A stretch of DNA of 64,000 bases from Achromobacter xylosoxidans (GTDB taxonomy: Bacteria > Pseudomonadota > Gammaproteobacteria > Burkholderiales > Burkholderiaceae_B). Below, in pieces: positions 1-9,257 of this stretch. The position numbers were made by a program, and so were the translations under genes. The notes under the pieces are model-generated. The model was not told where the DNA came from. It did no database searches and saw only the letters and a list, made by a program, of their open reading frames with translations. The stretch lies in NCBI RefSeq assembly GCF_002192695.1, contig NZ_MTLG01000074.1, forward strand, positions 1 through 64,000. The letters are read 5' to 3'. The first letter of the stretch is position 1. Each line of letters begins with the position of its first letter.

Positions 1-1
1 G

Positions 2-1939
2 CTGACCTTGCTGGCCATGGTGCTGGCCATCGGCCTGGTGGTGGACGACGCGATCGTCGTGGTGGAAAACGTCCATCGGCGCATGGAGGAAGGCGAATCT
101 CCGCTGGATGCCGCCATGAACGGCGCGCGCGAAATCGTCGGCCCCGTGCTGACGATGGCCGCCGTGCTGGTTGCGGTCTACGCCCCGCTGGGCCTGATCG
201 GCGGCCTGACGGGCGCGCTATTCAGTGAATTCGCCTTCACGCTGGCCGCGGCGGTCATGGTATCCGCCGTGGTGGCGCTGACCGTATCTCCCATGGTGGC
301 CTCCCGGCTGATGCGCCGGCAGGCGCCCAGCCGCTATGCCGTCGCGGTGGAACATGCGACCGCCAAACTGGTGGGCGCCTATGAGCGCGTGCTGGAGCGG
401 GTGCTGCGCGACACGCGGCCGGTGCTGCTGGCCGGCGCTGGCGTGCTGGTGAGCCTGCCTATTCTGTTCAACGGCGTGCAGTCGGAACTCGCCCCCGCCG
501 AAGACCAGGGAGAAATCATCGTAGACATGAAAGGCCCCCAGGCCAGCAGCCTGGAGTTCCTGGAAGGCGAGGCCAAGCGGGTCGAGGCCGCGCTGCTTGC
601 CCTGCCGGAAGCCGCCACCGTCTACATGGTGTCCGGCGCCGGCGGCGCGCTCAACAAGGGCTGGGCGGGCGTCATGCTTAACCCGTGGGAAACGCGCAGC
701 CGCAGCGCCGAAGCCATCATGGCCGACCTGCAGACCGCATTGCCCGGCATCGAGGGCATTGCGGGATCCGCCTTCCTGCCTGCGCCCCTGCCCGGCTCCG
801 TCGGCGGCTTTCCGGTGCAGTTCGTGTTGTCCACGCCGGAAGGTCACCGGGCGGTCCATGACGAGATGGAAAAACTGAAGGCGGCGGCGCGCGCCAGCGG
901 CCAGTTCGCCTTCGTGGATTCCGACCTGACCTTCAGCAACCCGACCACGCTGGTGCGGATCGACCGTTCCAAGGCCCACGACCTGGGCCTGAGCATGAAA
1001 GAGATTGGCGACACCCTGGCGCGCCTGGTCGGCGAATCCTACGTCAATCGCTTCGGCGCCCAGGGGCGCTCCTATGACGTGATCCCCCAGGCGCCGCGCA
1101 ATCTGCGCCTGAACGCCGAGTCGCTGGACCTGTTCCACGTCAGGACCGCCAGCGGCGGCCAGGTGCCGCTGTCCACCGTGGTTTCGCTGCAGAAAAGCGT
1201 CGAGGCCAATGCGCTCACGCAGTTCAATCAGCTCAACAGCGCCACGCTGGTCGCGATCCCCGCGCCAGGCGTTCCGCTGGGCCAGGCCGTGGCCTTCCTG
1301 CAGGCCGAGTCCGCCAGCCTGCCGGCGGGATTCCAGACCGGCTTCCTGGGCGAATCGCGGCAGTACCTGCAGGAACAAGGCGGTTTTGCCTTGACGTTCG
1401 CCTTTGCCCTGGCCTTCATTTTCCTGGTGCTGGCCGCTCAGTTCGAGAGCGCCCGCGATCCGCTGCTGATCCTGACCACCGTTCCGCTTGCCGCTTGCGG
1501 CGCGCTGGCCGCCATGTTCTTCGGCCATGCCACGCTCAACATCTATACCCAGATCGGACTGGTCACGCTAATCGGCCTGATCACGAAGCACGGCATCCTG
1601 ATCGTGGAATTCGCCAACGTTGAGCAGCGGCTCAGGGGACTGGACCGCGTCCGCGCGGTGCGAGCGGCCGCCGCCACCCGCATCCGCCCCATCCTGATGA
1701 CGACGGCCGCCATGGTCGGTGGCCTGATGCCGCTGCTGTTCGCCAGCGGCGCCGGCGCGGGCAGCCAGCGCGCGATCGCCACGGTGCTCGTCGCGGGCTT
1801 GCTCGTGGGCACGTTGTTCACGCTATTCGTGCTGCCTGCCGTCTATGCGCGGTTCGGCCGCAATCTTGTTGCCGGCGGCGCGCCCGCCGGGTCGGATCGC
1901 GGCGCCGACCAGACCGCCGCCTTGCCGGGAAATCCATAA
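2..1939 (+). CDS. RND efflux pump inner-membrane permease, 3' part
   Basis: Proton-driven tripartite drug/solute efflux transporter of the inner membrane (AcrB/MexB-like HAE1 family). The open frame runs off the left edge; about 645 residues of the usual roughly 1,030 are present. The visible part begins in TM4 with the proton-relay motif GLVVDDAIVVVENV (two adjacent Asp), continues through the second periplasmic porter/docking half, and ends with the second TM bundle (for example FALAFIFLVLAAQFES and GLITKHGILIVEFAN). The stop is one base before the ATG of an outer-membrane factor, so the two are co-transcribed; a membrane-fusion gene should lie upstream, outside the window. Substrate cannot be told from sequence. 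Confidence 0.95.
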   Translation: MTLLAMVLAIGLVVDDAIVVVENVHRRMEEGESPLDAAMNGAREIVGPVLTMAAVLVAVYAPLGLIGGLTGALFSEFAFTLAAAVMVSAVVALTVSPMVASRLMRRQAPSRYAVAVEHATAKLVGAYERVLERVLRDTRPVLLAGAGVLVSLPILFNGVQSELAPAEDQGEIIVDMKGPQASSLEFLEGEAKRVEAALLALPEAATVYMVSGAGGALNKGWAGVMLNPWETRSRSAEAIMADLQTALPGIEGIAGSAFLPAPLPGSVGGFPVQFVLSTPEGHRAVHDEMEKLKAAARASGQFAFVDSDLTFSNPTTLVRIDRSKAHDLGLSMKEIGDTLARLVGESYVNRFGAQGRSYDVIPQAPRNLRLNAESLDLFHVRTASGGQVPLSTVVSLQKSVEANALTQFNQLNSATLVAIPAPGVPLGQAVAFLQAESASLPAGFQTGFLGESRQYLQEQGGFALTFAFALAFIFLVLAAQFESARDPLLILTTVPLAACGALAAMFFGHATLNIYTQIGLVTLIGLITKHGILIVEFANVEQRLRGLDRVRAVRAAAATRIRPILMTTAAMVGGLMPLLFASGAGAGSQRAIATVLVAGLLVGTLFTLFVLPAVYARFGRNLVAGGAPAGSDRGADQTAALPGNP

Positions 1940-1940
1940 C

Positions 1941-3476
1941 ATGACCTATGCCTTGACTCATTGCGCCATGCGCTTCGGACTGACGCTGTCGGCGCTGGCG
2001 CTGGCCGGGTGCTCGCTGCGCCCGGCGCATGCCCCCGACACCGGCACTATCCCCTCCGCCTACAAGCATGCGCCCGCGGAATCGGCGGGCGCCTGGACCA
2101 CCGCCCAGCCGGCCGACGACGCGCTGCGCGGCGCCTGGTGGACCTTGTTCCAGGATCCCGCGCTCAACGCCTTGCAGACCGCCGCGCAAGACGCCAATCC
2201 AACGCTGCAAGCCGCTTACGCACGATTGCAGCTGTCGCGCGCCCAGCACAGGCAGGCGCAGTCCGCGCTGTTTCCCCGGCTCGACGCGGGCTTCGGGCCG
2301 ACCCGCCTGCGGGAATCGCCAGCCTCGTACAGCGAACGCGACGACGGGCCGGCCTCGACCAGGACGCTGTGGCGCGCAGACGCTGCGGTTGCGTATGAGG
2401 CCGATCTGTTCGGCCGCGTCTCATCGACGATCGGCGCGGCATCGGCGGAACAGGCTCGCAGCGGCGCGTTGTATCGGCTGACGCTGCTGGCCTTGCAGGC
2501 CGACGTCGCCGACACCTACTTCCTGATCCGGGAACTGGACACCCAGCACCACATCTATCGGCAAACGCTGGACCTGCGGGAACGCGGCCTTGCACTGAGC
2601 CTGATGCGCCTGGAGGCTGGCGATGGCGCCGAGCTTGAGGTCGAGCGCGCCCGCGCAGAACTGGAAGCGGCGCGCACCGACGCCTTGGGCGCGCAACGCC
2701 TGCGCGCCAGCGCCGAACACGCCCTGGCAATCCTGCTGGGCAAGGCCCCGGCCGATTTTTCGCTGCCGCCTGACCCGCTACGGCGCATGGCGCTGGCCAT
2801 TCCCCCCGGCCTGCCTTCGGCGCTGCTGGAGCGCCGTCCGGACATTGCCGCCGCCGAACGCGCCATGGCCGCGGCCAACGCCCGCATCGGCGCGGCCCGC
2901 GCCGCCTTCTTTCCGCGGCTCGAACTGACCGGGGCGGCCGGATTCGAGTCATCCAGCCTGAGCCAGCTGTTCCAATGGTCCAGCCGGACCTTTCTTCTGG
3001 GTCCGTTCCTGGGCACCGCGCTATCGCTGCCGATCCTGGACGGCGGCGGCCGCCAGGCGGACCTCGATGCCGCCCGCGCGGTCCATGAAGAAGAAGCGGC
3101 GCGCTACCGGGAAACGCTGCTCAACGCGTTCAGGGAGGTCGAGGACAATCTGATGCATCTGCGCATCATGGCGGCCCAGCAAACCGCGCAAGACCGTGCG
3201 CGGCTGGCCGCGCAGCGTTCAGCCGACCTGTCGCGCCTGCAATACGAAACCGGCACGCACACCCAGCTTGACGTCATCGATGCGGACCGCAACCTGCTGC
3301 AGCAGCAATTGGCCTCGGCCAGGCTGGATGGCGATCAGGCGCGGACCACCGTCAGGCTGATCCGGGCCTTGGGCGGCGGCTGGGACACGCCGCTGCCCGG
3401 CGCGTCCCTCAGCGTGTCGCAAGCGCCTGCGGCGCCTGCTCCATCGCCGCCGCTTCCGCCTTCACCCAATCGATGA
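1941..3476 (+). CDS. NodT-family outer-membrane efflux lipoprotein
   Basis: Outer-membrane channel (TolC-like factor) for the RND pump encoded immediately upstream. The start MTYALTHCAMRFG gives a lipoprotein signal peptide ending in the lipobox LALAGCS, so Cys is the lipidated residue. The body contains two OEP repeats with long helices (for example the segment around ALLERRPDIAAAERAMAAAN, typical of NodT proteins). Length 511 aa is normal for the family. A reading frame extends further upstream inside the pump gene, but the ATG at 1941 directly after the pump stop is the only start giving a signal peptide. Its last 68 bases overlap the 3' end of the convergent LysR gene. Confidence 0.93.
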   Translation: MTYALTHCAMRFGLTLSALALAGCSLRPAHAPDTGTIPSAYKHAPAESAGAWTTAQPADDALRGAWWTLFQDPALNALQTAAQDANPTLQAAYARLQLSRAQHRQAQSALFPRLDAGFGPTRLRESPASYSERDDGPASTRTLWRADAAVAYEADLFGRVSSTIGAASAEQARSGALYRLTLLALQADVADTYFLIRELDTQHHIYRQTLDLRERGLALSLMRLEAGDGAELEVERARAELEAARTDALGAQRLRASAEHALAILLGKAPADFSLPPDPLRRMALAIPPGLPSALLERRPDIAAAERAMAAANARIGAARAAFFPRLELTGAAGFESSSLSQLFQWSSRTFLLGPFLGTALSLPILDGGGRQADLDAARAVHEEEAARYRETLLNAFREVEDNLMHLRIMAAQQTAQDRARLAAQRSADLSRLQYETGTHTQLDVIDADRNLLQQQLASARLDGDQARTTVRLIRALGGGWDTPLPGASLSVSQAPAAPAPSPPLPPSPNR

Positions 3477-4326
3477 ACGCCTGCACTTCCGGCCGCTGCA
3501 CCGCATCCGGCCGGCTGACCACGTAATAAGCGAAACGCGCGGGCCAGGGCTGGTCCAAGGCAATGGCCAGCCGGCCCGCCTCGATGTCCTCGCGCGCATG
3601 CGTGTCCTGCACCAGCGCGATGCCCTGCCCCGCGGCGGCGGCCCGCAGCAGCAGCAGATCGTCCTCGTAGCTCGGGCCGCGCTGCGCTTCCTGCCCTGCG
3701 TCCACGCCGTGCGCCTGCAGCCACAAGGCCCAGTCCGCGCGGTCGGAATCCTGCAGCAGCGGGTACTTCAGGCAGTCCTCGGGACGCTCGATGGCGGGGC
3801 CTTGCGCCAGCGTGGCCGGGCTGGCCACGGCCAGCAGCACCGGCGTCATCAGCCGGAACGTCGACAAGCCGGGGTAATGCCCCAGGCCATGCCGCAACGC
3901 CACGTCGATGCGGTCCCGCTTGAAATCGACCAATTGCGACGAGGCCTCCACCCGGACCTCGATGTCCGGATGCAAGGCCGAGAAGCGGCCCATGCGCGGC
4001 ACCAGCCAGGACGAAGCGAACGACGGCACCGTGCTGACGGTCAGGGTGCGCTGCGCGGCATGGGATTCGAGCAGCGCCAGCGATTTTTCGATCTGGTCGA
4101 AGGCGCGCATCAGCCCCGGATAGGCGCGAGCGCCTGCCTCCGTCAGCCGCACGCCGTGACGCTCGCGCACGAACAGAGCCAGCCCCAGCCGGTCTTCCAG
4201 CAGGCGTATCTGCTGGCTGACCGCCCCTGGGGTCACGCCCAGCACTTCGGCGGCCGCCTTGAGGCTGCCGAGGCGTCCGGTTTCGGTGAACGCTCGCAGC
4301 GCGAGCAGTGGCATCACGGCGCCCAT
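3409..4326 (-). CDS. LysR-family transcriptional regulator (GcvA-like)
   Basis: DNA-binding regulator of about 305 aa. The N-terminal winged HTH is clear (LGSLKAAAEVLGVTPGAVSQ followed by LEDRLGLALFVRERHGV), then a periplasmic-binding-fold effector domain with the SFASSWLVPRMGRF and DVALRHGLG stretches seen in GcvA-type proteins. I placed the start at the ATG at 4326, which has a GAGA about 7 bases upstream; the frame stays open for another 67 codons without protein-like sequence. It converges on the efflux lipoprotein gene (68-base overlap) and is divergent from alcA. Its target could be either neighbour or itself; nothing in the sequence decides this. Confidence 0.9.
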   Translation of the reverse strand: MGAVMPLLALRAFTETGRLGSLKAAAEVLGVTPGAVSQQIRLLEDRLGLALFVRERHGVRLTEAGARAYPGLMRAFDQIEKSLALLESHAAQRTLTVSTVPSFASSWLVPRMGRFSALHPDIEVRVEASSQLVDFKRDRIDVALRHGLGHYPGLSTFRLMTPVLLAVASPATLAQGPAIERPEDCLKYPLLQDSDRADWALWLQAHGVDAGQEAQRGPSYEDDLLLLRAAAAGQGIALVQDTHAREDIEAGRLAIALDQPWPARFAYYVVSRPDAVQRPEVQAFIDWVKAEAAAMEQAPQALATR

Positions 4327-4633
4327 AAACATTCTCGATTTAGAAAAACTATCTTCAAAATCATACCCATCCGCTCCTAGACAGCAATCATAAGACATGA
4401 TCTCCGTCTTCAGCCATCCGATCATGGAAATAGCTGTGCTTATTTGAAAAGCCCAGATCCGGTGGCCGTCCCTATGCGATACGCCACGCTGCATATGGGT
4501 GCCGCCTGCAACACACAGGCAAGACACCGCAATAAATCGGCATTTGCTAGAGTGACCATATTGAAAATGATAATCATCCCCGGAAGAGAATCATGTTCAC
4601 GCAATGCCGGCTCCGGCAAAAGGCAGATCCCAT
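4327..4633. other. Divergent control region between the LysR gene and alcA
   Basis: About 307 bases without a gene, lower in GC than its neighbours. It holds the Fur-like site at 4563-4581 near alcA and an inverted repeat CATGATC at 4396-4402 / GATCATG at 4420-4426 (17-base spacer) nearer the LysR gene, a possible operator. I see no convincing small ORF or structured RNA. Confidence 0.6.
4563..4581 (+). promoter_or_regulatory. Fur box before alcA
   Basis: The 19 bases match 15 of 19 positions of the Fur consensus GATAATGATAATCATTATC, including an unbroken 12-base core AATGATAATCAT. It sits about 55 bases upstream of the alcA ATG. A TTGCTA at about 4542 lies 18 bases before TGATAA inside the box, so Fur would cover the -10 region. 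Iron repression of alcA by Fur is established in Bordetella; the promoter hexamers here are inferred. Confidence 0.85.
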
Positions 4634-6001
4634 ATGAACCGTGAAATCCATGACTTCGCCGCCATCGGTCTAGGCCCGTTCAACCTCAGTCTCGCCTGCC
4701 TGGCCGCGCCCTTGTCCGGCGTGCGCGGGGTTTTCCTGGACAAGAAGCCAGGCTTCGATTGGCACCCCGGCATGCTGATCGAGGACTCCACCCTGCAGAA
4801 CCCCTTCCTGGCGGACCTCGTGAGTCTGGCCGATCCGCGCAGCGAGTACAGCTACCTGAACTACTGCAAGCAGACCGGGCGCATCTATTCCTACTACATG
4901 CGCGAAAACCACTACCTGAACCGGGCCGAGTACAACCGCTATTGCAAATGGGTGGCGGCCCGCCTGCCCAACCTGCGCTTCAATCACGACGTGCAGAGCG
5001 TGCTGCACGATCCGGACAGCCGCGCCTACCTCGTGACCGGCCAGCATGCCGTCAGTGGCGAGCGCTTCATGGTCCGCTGCCGCAAGCTGGTACTGGGACT
5101 CGGCACCCAACCCCAGTTGCCCGAATGCTGCGACCCGCGCACTGCGCCCTACGTCCACAGCGCCGACTACTTGCGCCACAAGCCCCAGCTGCAGCGCAAG
5201 CAAGGCATCACCATCGTCGGCAGTGGACAGAGCGCGGCCGAGGTGTTCCACGACCTGCTGCGCGACAGCGCCAAGCACGCCTACAGCCTGACCTGGATCA
5301 CCCGCTCGCCCCGCTTCTTCCAGATGGAGAACACCAAGCTCACGCTGGAACTGATCTCTCCCGACTACACCGACTATTTCCACGACCTGCCCGAAGCCCG
5401 GCGGCGCGAGATGCTGCGCGAGCAAAGCAGCCTGTACAAGGGCATCAACGCCTCGCTGATCAACCAGATATACGACCTCCTGGACGAGAAGATCCGCGCG
5501 GGCGACCGCCGCTACACGCTGCTCACCAGCGCGGAACTGCGCGCCAGCCGGCATGAGCGCGCCACCGGCCGCTACCACTTGGACTTCATGCACGTCGACA
5601 CCGGCCAGCCGTTCAAGCACGTGACGGACGGCCTGGTGCTGGCCACCGGCTACGCCCCGCGCATCCCCGCCTGCGTCAACCCCATCAGCGACCGGATCGC
5701 CTGGGATGAAGGGGGCGGCTACCGCATCGCCCACAACTACGCCGTGGACCGCGCCGGCACGGAGATCTTCGTGCAGAACACCGGGCTGCTCAGCCATGGC
5801 GTCACGAATCCCGACCTGGGATTCTGCTGCTACCGCAACTCGCAGATACTGCGCGACCTGACCGGCGTGGAGCACTACGCCATCGAGCCCCGCACCGCGC
5901 TGCAGGACTTCCGCCCGCCGGAGAACGGCGTGCTGGCGCATCGCCTCGGCATGCCGGAGCCGATGCCCATGATGGACGGCCATCGTGCCGCCACCATCTG
6001 A
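4634..6001 (+). CDS. alcA: AlcA, putrescine N-hydroxylase of alcaligin synthesis
   Basis: FAD/NADPH-dependent N-monooxygenase of the IucD/SidA/PvdA family that makes N-hydroxyputrescine-type intermediates for the macrocyclic dihydroxamate siderophore alcaligin. Visible motifs: FAD site AIGLGPFNLSLA (residues 10-21), NADPH site TIVGSGQSAAEVFHDLL, and the C-terminal LATGYAPRIP signature. Length 455 aa fits the family. The ATG at 4634 follows an AGGCAG about 8 bases upstream; an in-frame ATG at 4604 would add ten residues with no ribosome site. First gene of the alcABCDE operon, under the Fur box at 4563. The order A-B-C-D-E-R-S-fauA matches the Bordetella locus, which is the main support for the symbol. 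Confidence 0.95.
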   Translation: MNREIHDFAAIGLGPFNLSLACLAAPLSGVRGVFLDKKPGFDWHPGMLIEDSTLQNPFLADLVSLADPRSEYSYLNYCKQTGRIYSYYMRENHYLNRAEYNRYCKWVAARLPNLRFNHDVQSVLHDPDSRAYLVTGQHAVSGERFMVRCRKLVLGLGTQPQLPECCDPRTAPYVHSADYLRHKPQLQRKQGITIVGSGQSAAEVFHDLLRDSAKHAYSLTWITRSPRFFQMENTKLTLELISPDYTDYFHDLPEARRREMLREQSSLYKGINASLINQIYDLLDEKIRAGDRRYTLLTSAELRASRHERATGRYHLDFMHVDTGQPFKHVTDGLVLATGYAPRIPACVNPISDRIAWDEGGGYRIAHNYAVDRAGTEIFVQNTGLLSHGVTNPDLGFCCYRNSQILRDLTGVEHYAIEPRTALQDFRPPENGVLAHRLGMPEPMPMMDGHRAATI

Positions 6002-6018
6002 TCTTGCGGAGAGCCAGC

Positions 6019-6624
6019 ATGCTCACGATGACAGCCACCTTTCTGGGCGAGGTCGTGCGCCAGTCGCGCGACCACTACGACGAAGGCCGGGGACTCGCCT
6101 TGCGCCCCCTGGTTCCGGACGCCGACGCCGCACTGCTGCGGCAATGGTTTTCCATGGATTACGCACGCTTCTGGTCCATGCAGCAGCACAACGAAGATCA
6201 GGTGCGCGACTTCTATGAGGCCCTTTGCGGCAGCGGGCACGCCAGCGCCTGGCTCGGCAGCCATGACGGACAGCCGGCCTTTCTGGTGGAGTGCTACGAC
6301 CCGGCGCGCGACGAAGTCGGCGAACACTACGCGGTGCGGCCCGGCGACCTCGGCATGCATCTTTTCATCGGCCCGCCGCGCTTGCGGGTCCCGGGCTTCA
6401 GCCGGCAGGTATTCGCCTTCGTGATGCGCTTCATGTTCGACCGGCTGAATGCCGCGCGCATCGTGGTCGAGCCCGACGCGAACAACGCCAAGATCCACAC
6501 GCTCAACCTGGCCATGGGATTTACCTACTCAGGCCAGGCCCGCTTCCGCGCCAAGACCGCCAGCCTGGCGTTCTGCACGCGTACTCAGTTCGAACAGGCC
6601 CAATACCAGGAGTCGACCCCATGA
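6019..6624 (+). CDS. alcB: AlcB, GNAT-family N-acyl(succinyl)transferase
   Basis: Cytoplasmic acyltransferase (IucB/AlcB family) proposed to add a succinyl group to the hydroxylamine made by AlcA, giving the hydroxamate unit that AlcC joins. The 201-aa protein shows the AlcB-family features LRPLVPDADAALLRQWFSMD near the N-terminus, GDLGMHLFIGPP in the middle and the acyl-CoA/acceptor region RIVVEPDANNAKIHTLN with MGF near the C-terminus. The ATG at 6019 has GGAGAG upstream; a TTG at 6004 is possible but weaker. The stop overlaps the alcC start (ATGA), indicating translational coupling. Confidence 0.93.
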   Translation: MLTMTATFLGEVVRQSRDHYDEGRGLALRPLVPDADAALLRQWFSMDYARFWSMQQHNEDQVRDFYEALCGSGHASAWLGSHDGQPAFLVECYDPARDEVGEHYAVRPGDLGMHLFIGPPRLRVPGFSRQVFAFVMRFMFDRLNAARIVVEPDANNAKIHTLNLAMGFTYSGQARFRAKTASLAFCTRTQFEQAQYQESTP

Positions 6625-8477
6625 ACCCGCATGCCACCCCCCATCCCGCGCAGGTCGCCAGCCATCTGGAGCCGGAAGTCTGGGCCAAGGTCAACCGCCT
6701 GCTCGTGCGCAAGGCCATCTCCGAGTACACCCATGAAGGGCTGCTGCAGCCCGAACGCCTGGGCCCGGCGGACACGCCCGGTTTCGACCGCTATCGCCTC
6801 GCGCTCGCGGACGGCCGCGTCGAGTACCGCTACGACGCGCAACTGATGGCGATGCGCCACTGGCGCATCCGCGCGGACTCGATCGCCAGGACCACCGCCG
6901 GCGCGCCCGCGCCCCTGGACGCCCTGCAGTTCGTGATCGAGATCCGCGACAGGCTGCGCATTCCGGAAGACCGGCTCCCCATCTATCTGGACGAAATCGC
7001 CAGCACGCTGCACGGCGCCGCCTACAAGCACACCCGCGCTTGCCTGCCCGCCGCCGAACTCGCGCTGGCCGACTACCAGGCCATCGAAACCTCGATGATC
7101 GAGGGCCACCCCAGCTTCGTCGCCAACAACGGCCGCCTGGGTTTCGACGCCGAGGACTACCACGCCTATGCGCCCGAGGCCGCCACCCCGATCCGCGTGA
7201 TGTGGCTGGCGGTGCACAAGGACAACGCGCATTTCGCATGCCTGTCCACCATGGACTACGCCAGCCTGTTGCGCGGCGAGCTGGGCGATGATGCCATGGC
7301 GCGCCACGCCGCCACGCTGCAAGGCCAGGGGCTGGATCCCGCCGACTACTACCTGATGCCGGCGCACCCCTGGCAGTGGTTCAACAAGCTGTCGCTGGCG
7401 TTCGCGCCCTACGTGGCCCAACACAAGATCGTATGCCTCGGTTACGGCGAAGACGACTACCTGGCGCAGCAATCGATACGCACCTTCTTCAACATCAGCC
7501 AGCCGGGCAAGCATTACGTGAAGACCTCGCTGTCGATCCTGAACATGGGTTTCATGCGCGGGCTGTCGCCCTATTACATGTCGGGCACGCCCGCCATCAA
7601 CGAATACCTCCACGGCCTGATCGCGTCCGACCCCTGGCTGAGGGCCAACGGCTTCACCATCCTGCGCGAGGCGGCCAGCCTGGGATTCCGCAACTACTAC
7701 TATGAAGCGGCGATTTCCGTCGACACGCCCTACAAGAAGATGTTCTCGGCGCTATGGCGCGAGAACCCGCAGGCGCTGATCGGCCCCGGCGAACGGTTGA
7801 TGACGATGGCAGCGCTGCTGCACGTGGACCCGCAGGGCCAAGCCCTGCTGCCCGCGTTGATCCGCGCCTCCGGGCTGAGCGCCGCCGCATGGCTGGAACG
7901 CTATGTGGATGCCTACCTGACGCCGCTGGTGCATTGCTTCTACGCCCACGACCTGGTGTTCATGCCGCATGGCGAGAACGTGATCCTGGTGATCCGGGAC
8001 CATGTGCCCGTGCGCGCCTTCATGAAGGACATCGCCGAGGAATCCTCCATCCTCGACCCGCAGGCCGACCTGCCCGAGAACGCGCGCCGCCTGGCGGCGG
8101 ACGTGCCCGAGGAATACAAGCTGCTGACGATCTTCGTCGACGTGTTCGAGGGCTATTTCCGCCATCTATCCCAGGTCCTGGCCGACACCGGCCTCATGCA
8201 GGAAGACGATTTCTGGGAGCTGGTCGCAGGCCGTATCGCAGCCTACCAGCAGGCGCACCCGCAACGGCTGGAAAAGTACCGCCGCTACGACCTGTACGCG
8301 CCGGACATGATCCACTCGTGCCTGAACCGCCTGCAGCTCGCCAACAACCTGCAGATGGTCAATCTGGCCGATCCCATCGGCAGTTTCCAGATGGCGCCCA
8401 GGTTGCCCAACCCCGTGGCGCCTTACCGGCCGCTATGGCTGGACCGGACCGCCGACGCCGCGCAGGCCCTTGCGTGA
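6621..8477 (+). CDS. alcC: AlcC, NRPS-independent siderophore synthetase
   Basis: ATP-dependent IucA/IucC-family synthetase. In alcaligin biosynthesis it activates the succinyl carboxylate and joins, then cyclises, two hydroxamate units. Length 618 aa is typical of NIS synthetases. The ATP-binding region is recognisable (EGHPSFVANNGRLGFDAEDY, LMPAHPWQWFNKL, and RTFFNISQPGKHYVKTSLSI), followed by the C-terminal FhuF-like helical domain containing FMPHGENVILVIRDHVPVRA. The start ATGA overlaps the alcB stop, and its own stop overlaps the GTG of alcD, so A to D are tightly coupled. Confidence 0.95.
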   Translation: MNPHATPHPAQVASHLEPEVWAKVNRLLVRKAISEYTHEGLLQPERLGPADTPGFDRYRLALADGRVEYRYDAQLMAMRHWRIRADSIARTTAGAPAPLDALQFVIEIRDRLRIPEDRLPIYLDEIASTLHGAAYKHTRACLPAAELALADYQAIETSMIEGHPSFVANNGRLGFDAEDYHAYAPEAATPIRVMWLAVHKDNAHFACLSTMDYASLLRGELGDDAMARHAATLQGQGLDPADYYLMPAHPWQWFNKLSLAFAPYVAQHKIVCLGYGEDDYLAQQSIRTFFNISQPGKHYVKTSLSILNMGFMRGLSPYYMSGTPAINEYLHGLIASDPWLRANGFTILREAASLGFRNYYYEAAISVDTPYKKMFSALWRENPQALIGPGERLMTMAALLHVDPQGQALLPALIRASGLSAAAWLERYVDAYLTPLVHCFYAHDLVFMPHGENVILVIRDHVPVRAFMKDIAEESSILDPQADLPENARRLAADVPEEYKLLTIFVDVFEGYFRHLSQVLADTGLMQEDDFWELVAGRIAAYQQAHPQRLEKYRRYDLYAPDMIHSCLNRLQLANNLQMVNLADPIGSFQMAPRLPNPVAPYRPLWLDRTADAAQALA

Positions 8478-9220
8478 CCCGCGAACTGGACGATCTGCTG
8501 GCGCTGGCGGGCCGCCTGGTGCCCGGCCTGGATGGCCGCGTGGGCGCCCCGGCCGCGCCCGGCATCCGTCCGGGCGCGAGCAACGCCGATGCCATAGCGC
8601 GGTTGCGCGACTGGTGGCGCGAGCGCCATCCGGAAGCCGGCCCGCATTACCTGGCGCTGCGCTGCTGGGGCCTGTTGATCTGGCAGCCCGTATACCTCTG
8701 CGTGATCGCCGCGCACCGCAGCGGCATCGTCCCGGATCTGACCCGGCTCAGCCAGCCGGTCGCCAACGGCTTCATCGCCGGCTACACCATGGAACGCCAT
8801 GAACCCCTGCACGGCGGCCTGGAACAACGGCTGGACGCGGCCGCCACGCAGCTGCGCGAGATCGGCGCCTTGTTCCACCGCGAGCTGGGCGCGGCGCTGC
8901 GCCTGAATCCCCGGGCGGCCGCCTGCATGCAGGCCGATTGCGTCCTGTCCGCCCTGTTGGCGGCTCGAACGGGCGTGAGCGCCGCGGACAACGCCTGGGC
9001 CGCCGCAGCGGCGGCCGATTGGCTTGCGCGCCTGGGCATCACGGGCCGCAGCGGCTATCTGAGCTATCAGCGGCGGTCGCTGCCCGCCATCGCCGTGGAC
9101 CGGCAGGTCTGCTGTCACCACTTCCGCCGAAGCGACGGCGACTACTGCAGCACCTGCCCCAAACTGGATCTTGCCGAACGCATCGCCCGGATCGACGCCG
9201 AGAGCGTCGAGCCCGCCTGA
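8474..9220 (+). CDS. alcD: AlcD, FhuF-like [2Fe-2S] protein, probable ferri-siderophore reductase
   Basis: 248-aa cytoplasmic protein with no assigned role in the classical alcaligin pathway. The C-terminus carries CC-x10-C-x2-C (Cys 213, 214, 225, 228), exactly the spacing of the [2Fe-2S] ligands in FhuF, the ferric hydroxamate reductase of E. coli. The middle contains an FhuF-like helical stretch (CVLSALLAARTGVSAADNAW). I therefore infer a reductase that releases iron from imported ferric alcaligin, not a biosynthetic enzyme. The start is a GTG overlapping the alcC stop (GTGA). Confidence 0.88.
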   Translation: MTRELDDLLALAGRLVPGLDGRVGAPAAPGIRPGASNADAIARLRDWWRERHPEAGPHYLALRCWGLLIWQPVYLCVIAAHRSGIVPDLTRLSQPVANGFIAGYTMERHEPLHGGLEQRLDAAATQLREIGALFHRELGAALRLNPRAAACMQADCVLSALLAARTGVSAADNAWAAAAAADWLARLGITGRSGYLSYQRRSLPAIAVDRQVCCHHFRRSDGDYCSTCPKLDLAERIARIDAESVEPA

Positions 9221-9257
9221 CAGGCGGCCGCCTTGCGCAAGGCACAAGGAGTCGGAC

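Noticed and set aside
218..1528. 436-aa open frame opposite the RND pump gene
   Set aside because: Antisense shadow of high-GC coding DNA; Gln/His/Arg-rich, no ribosome site, no domain.
4670..5983. 437-aa open frame opposite alcA
   Set aside because: Shadow of a clearly recognised gene; composition dominated by Val/Ala/His/Gln.
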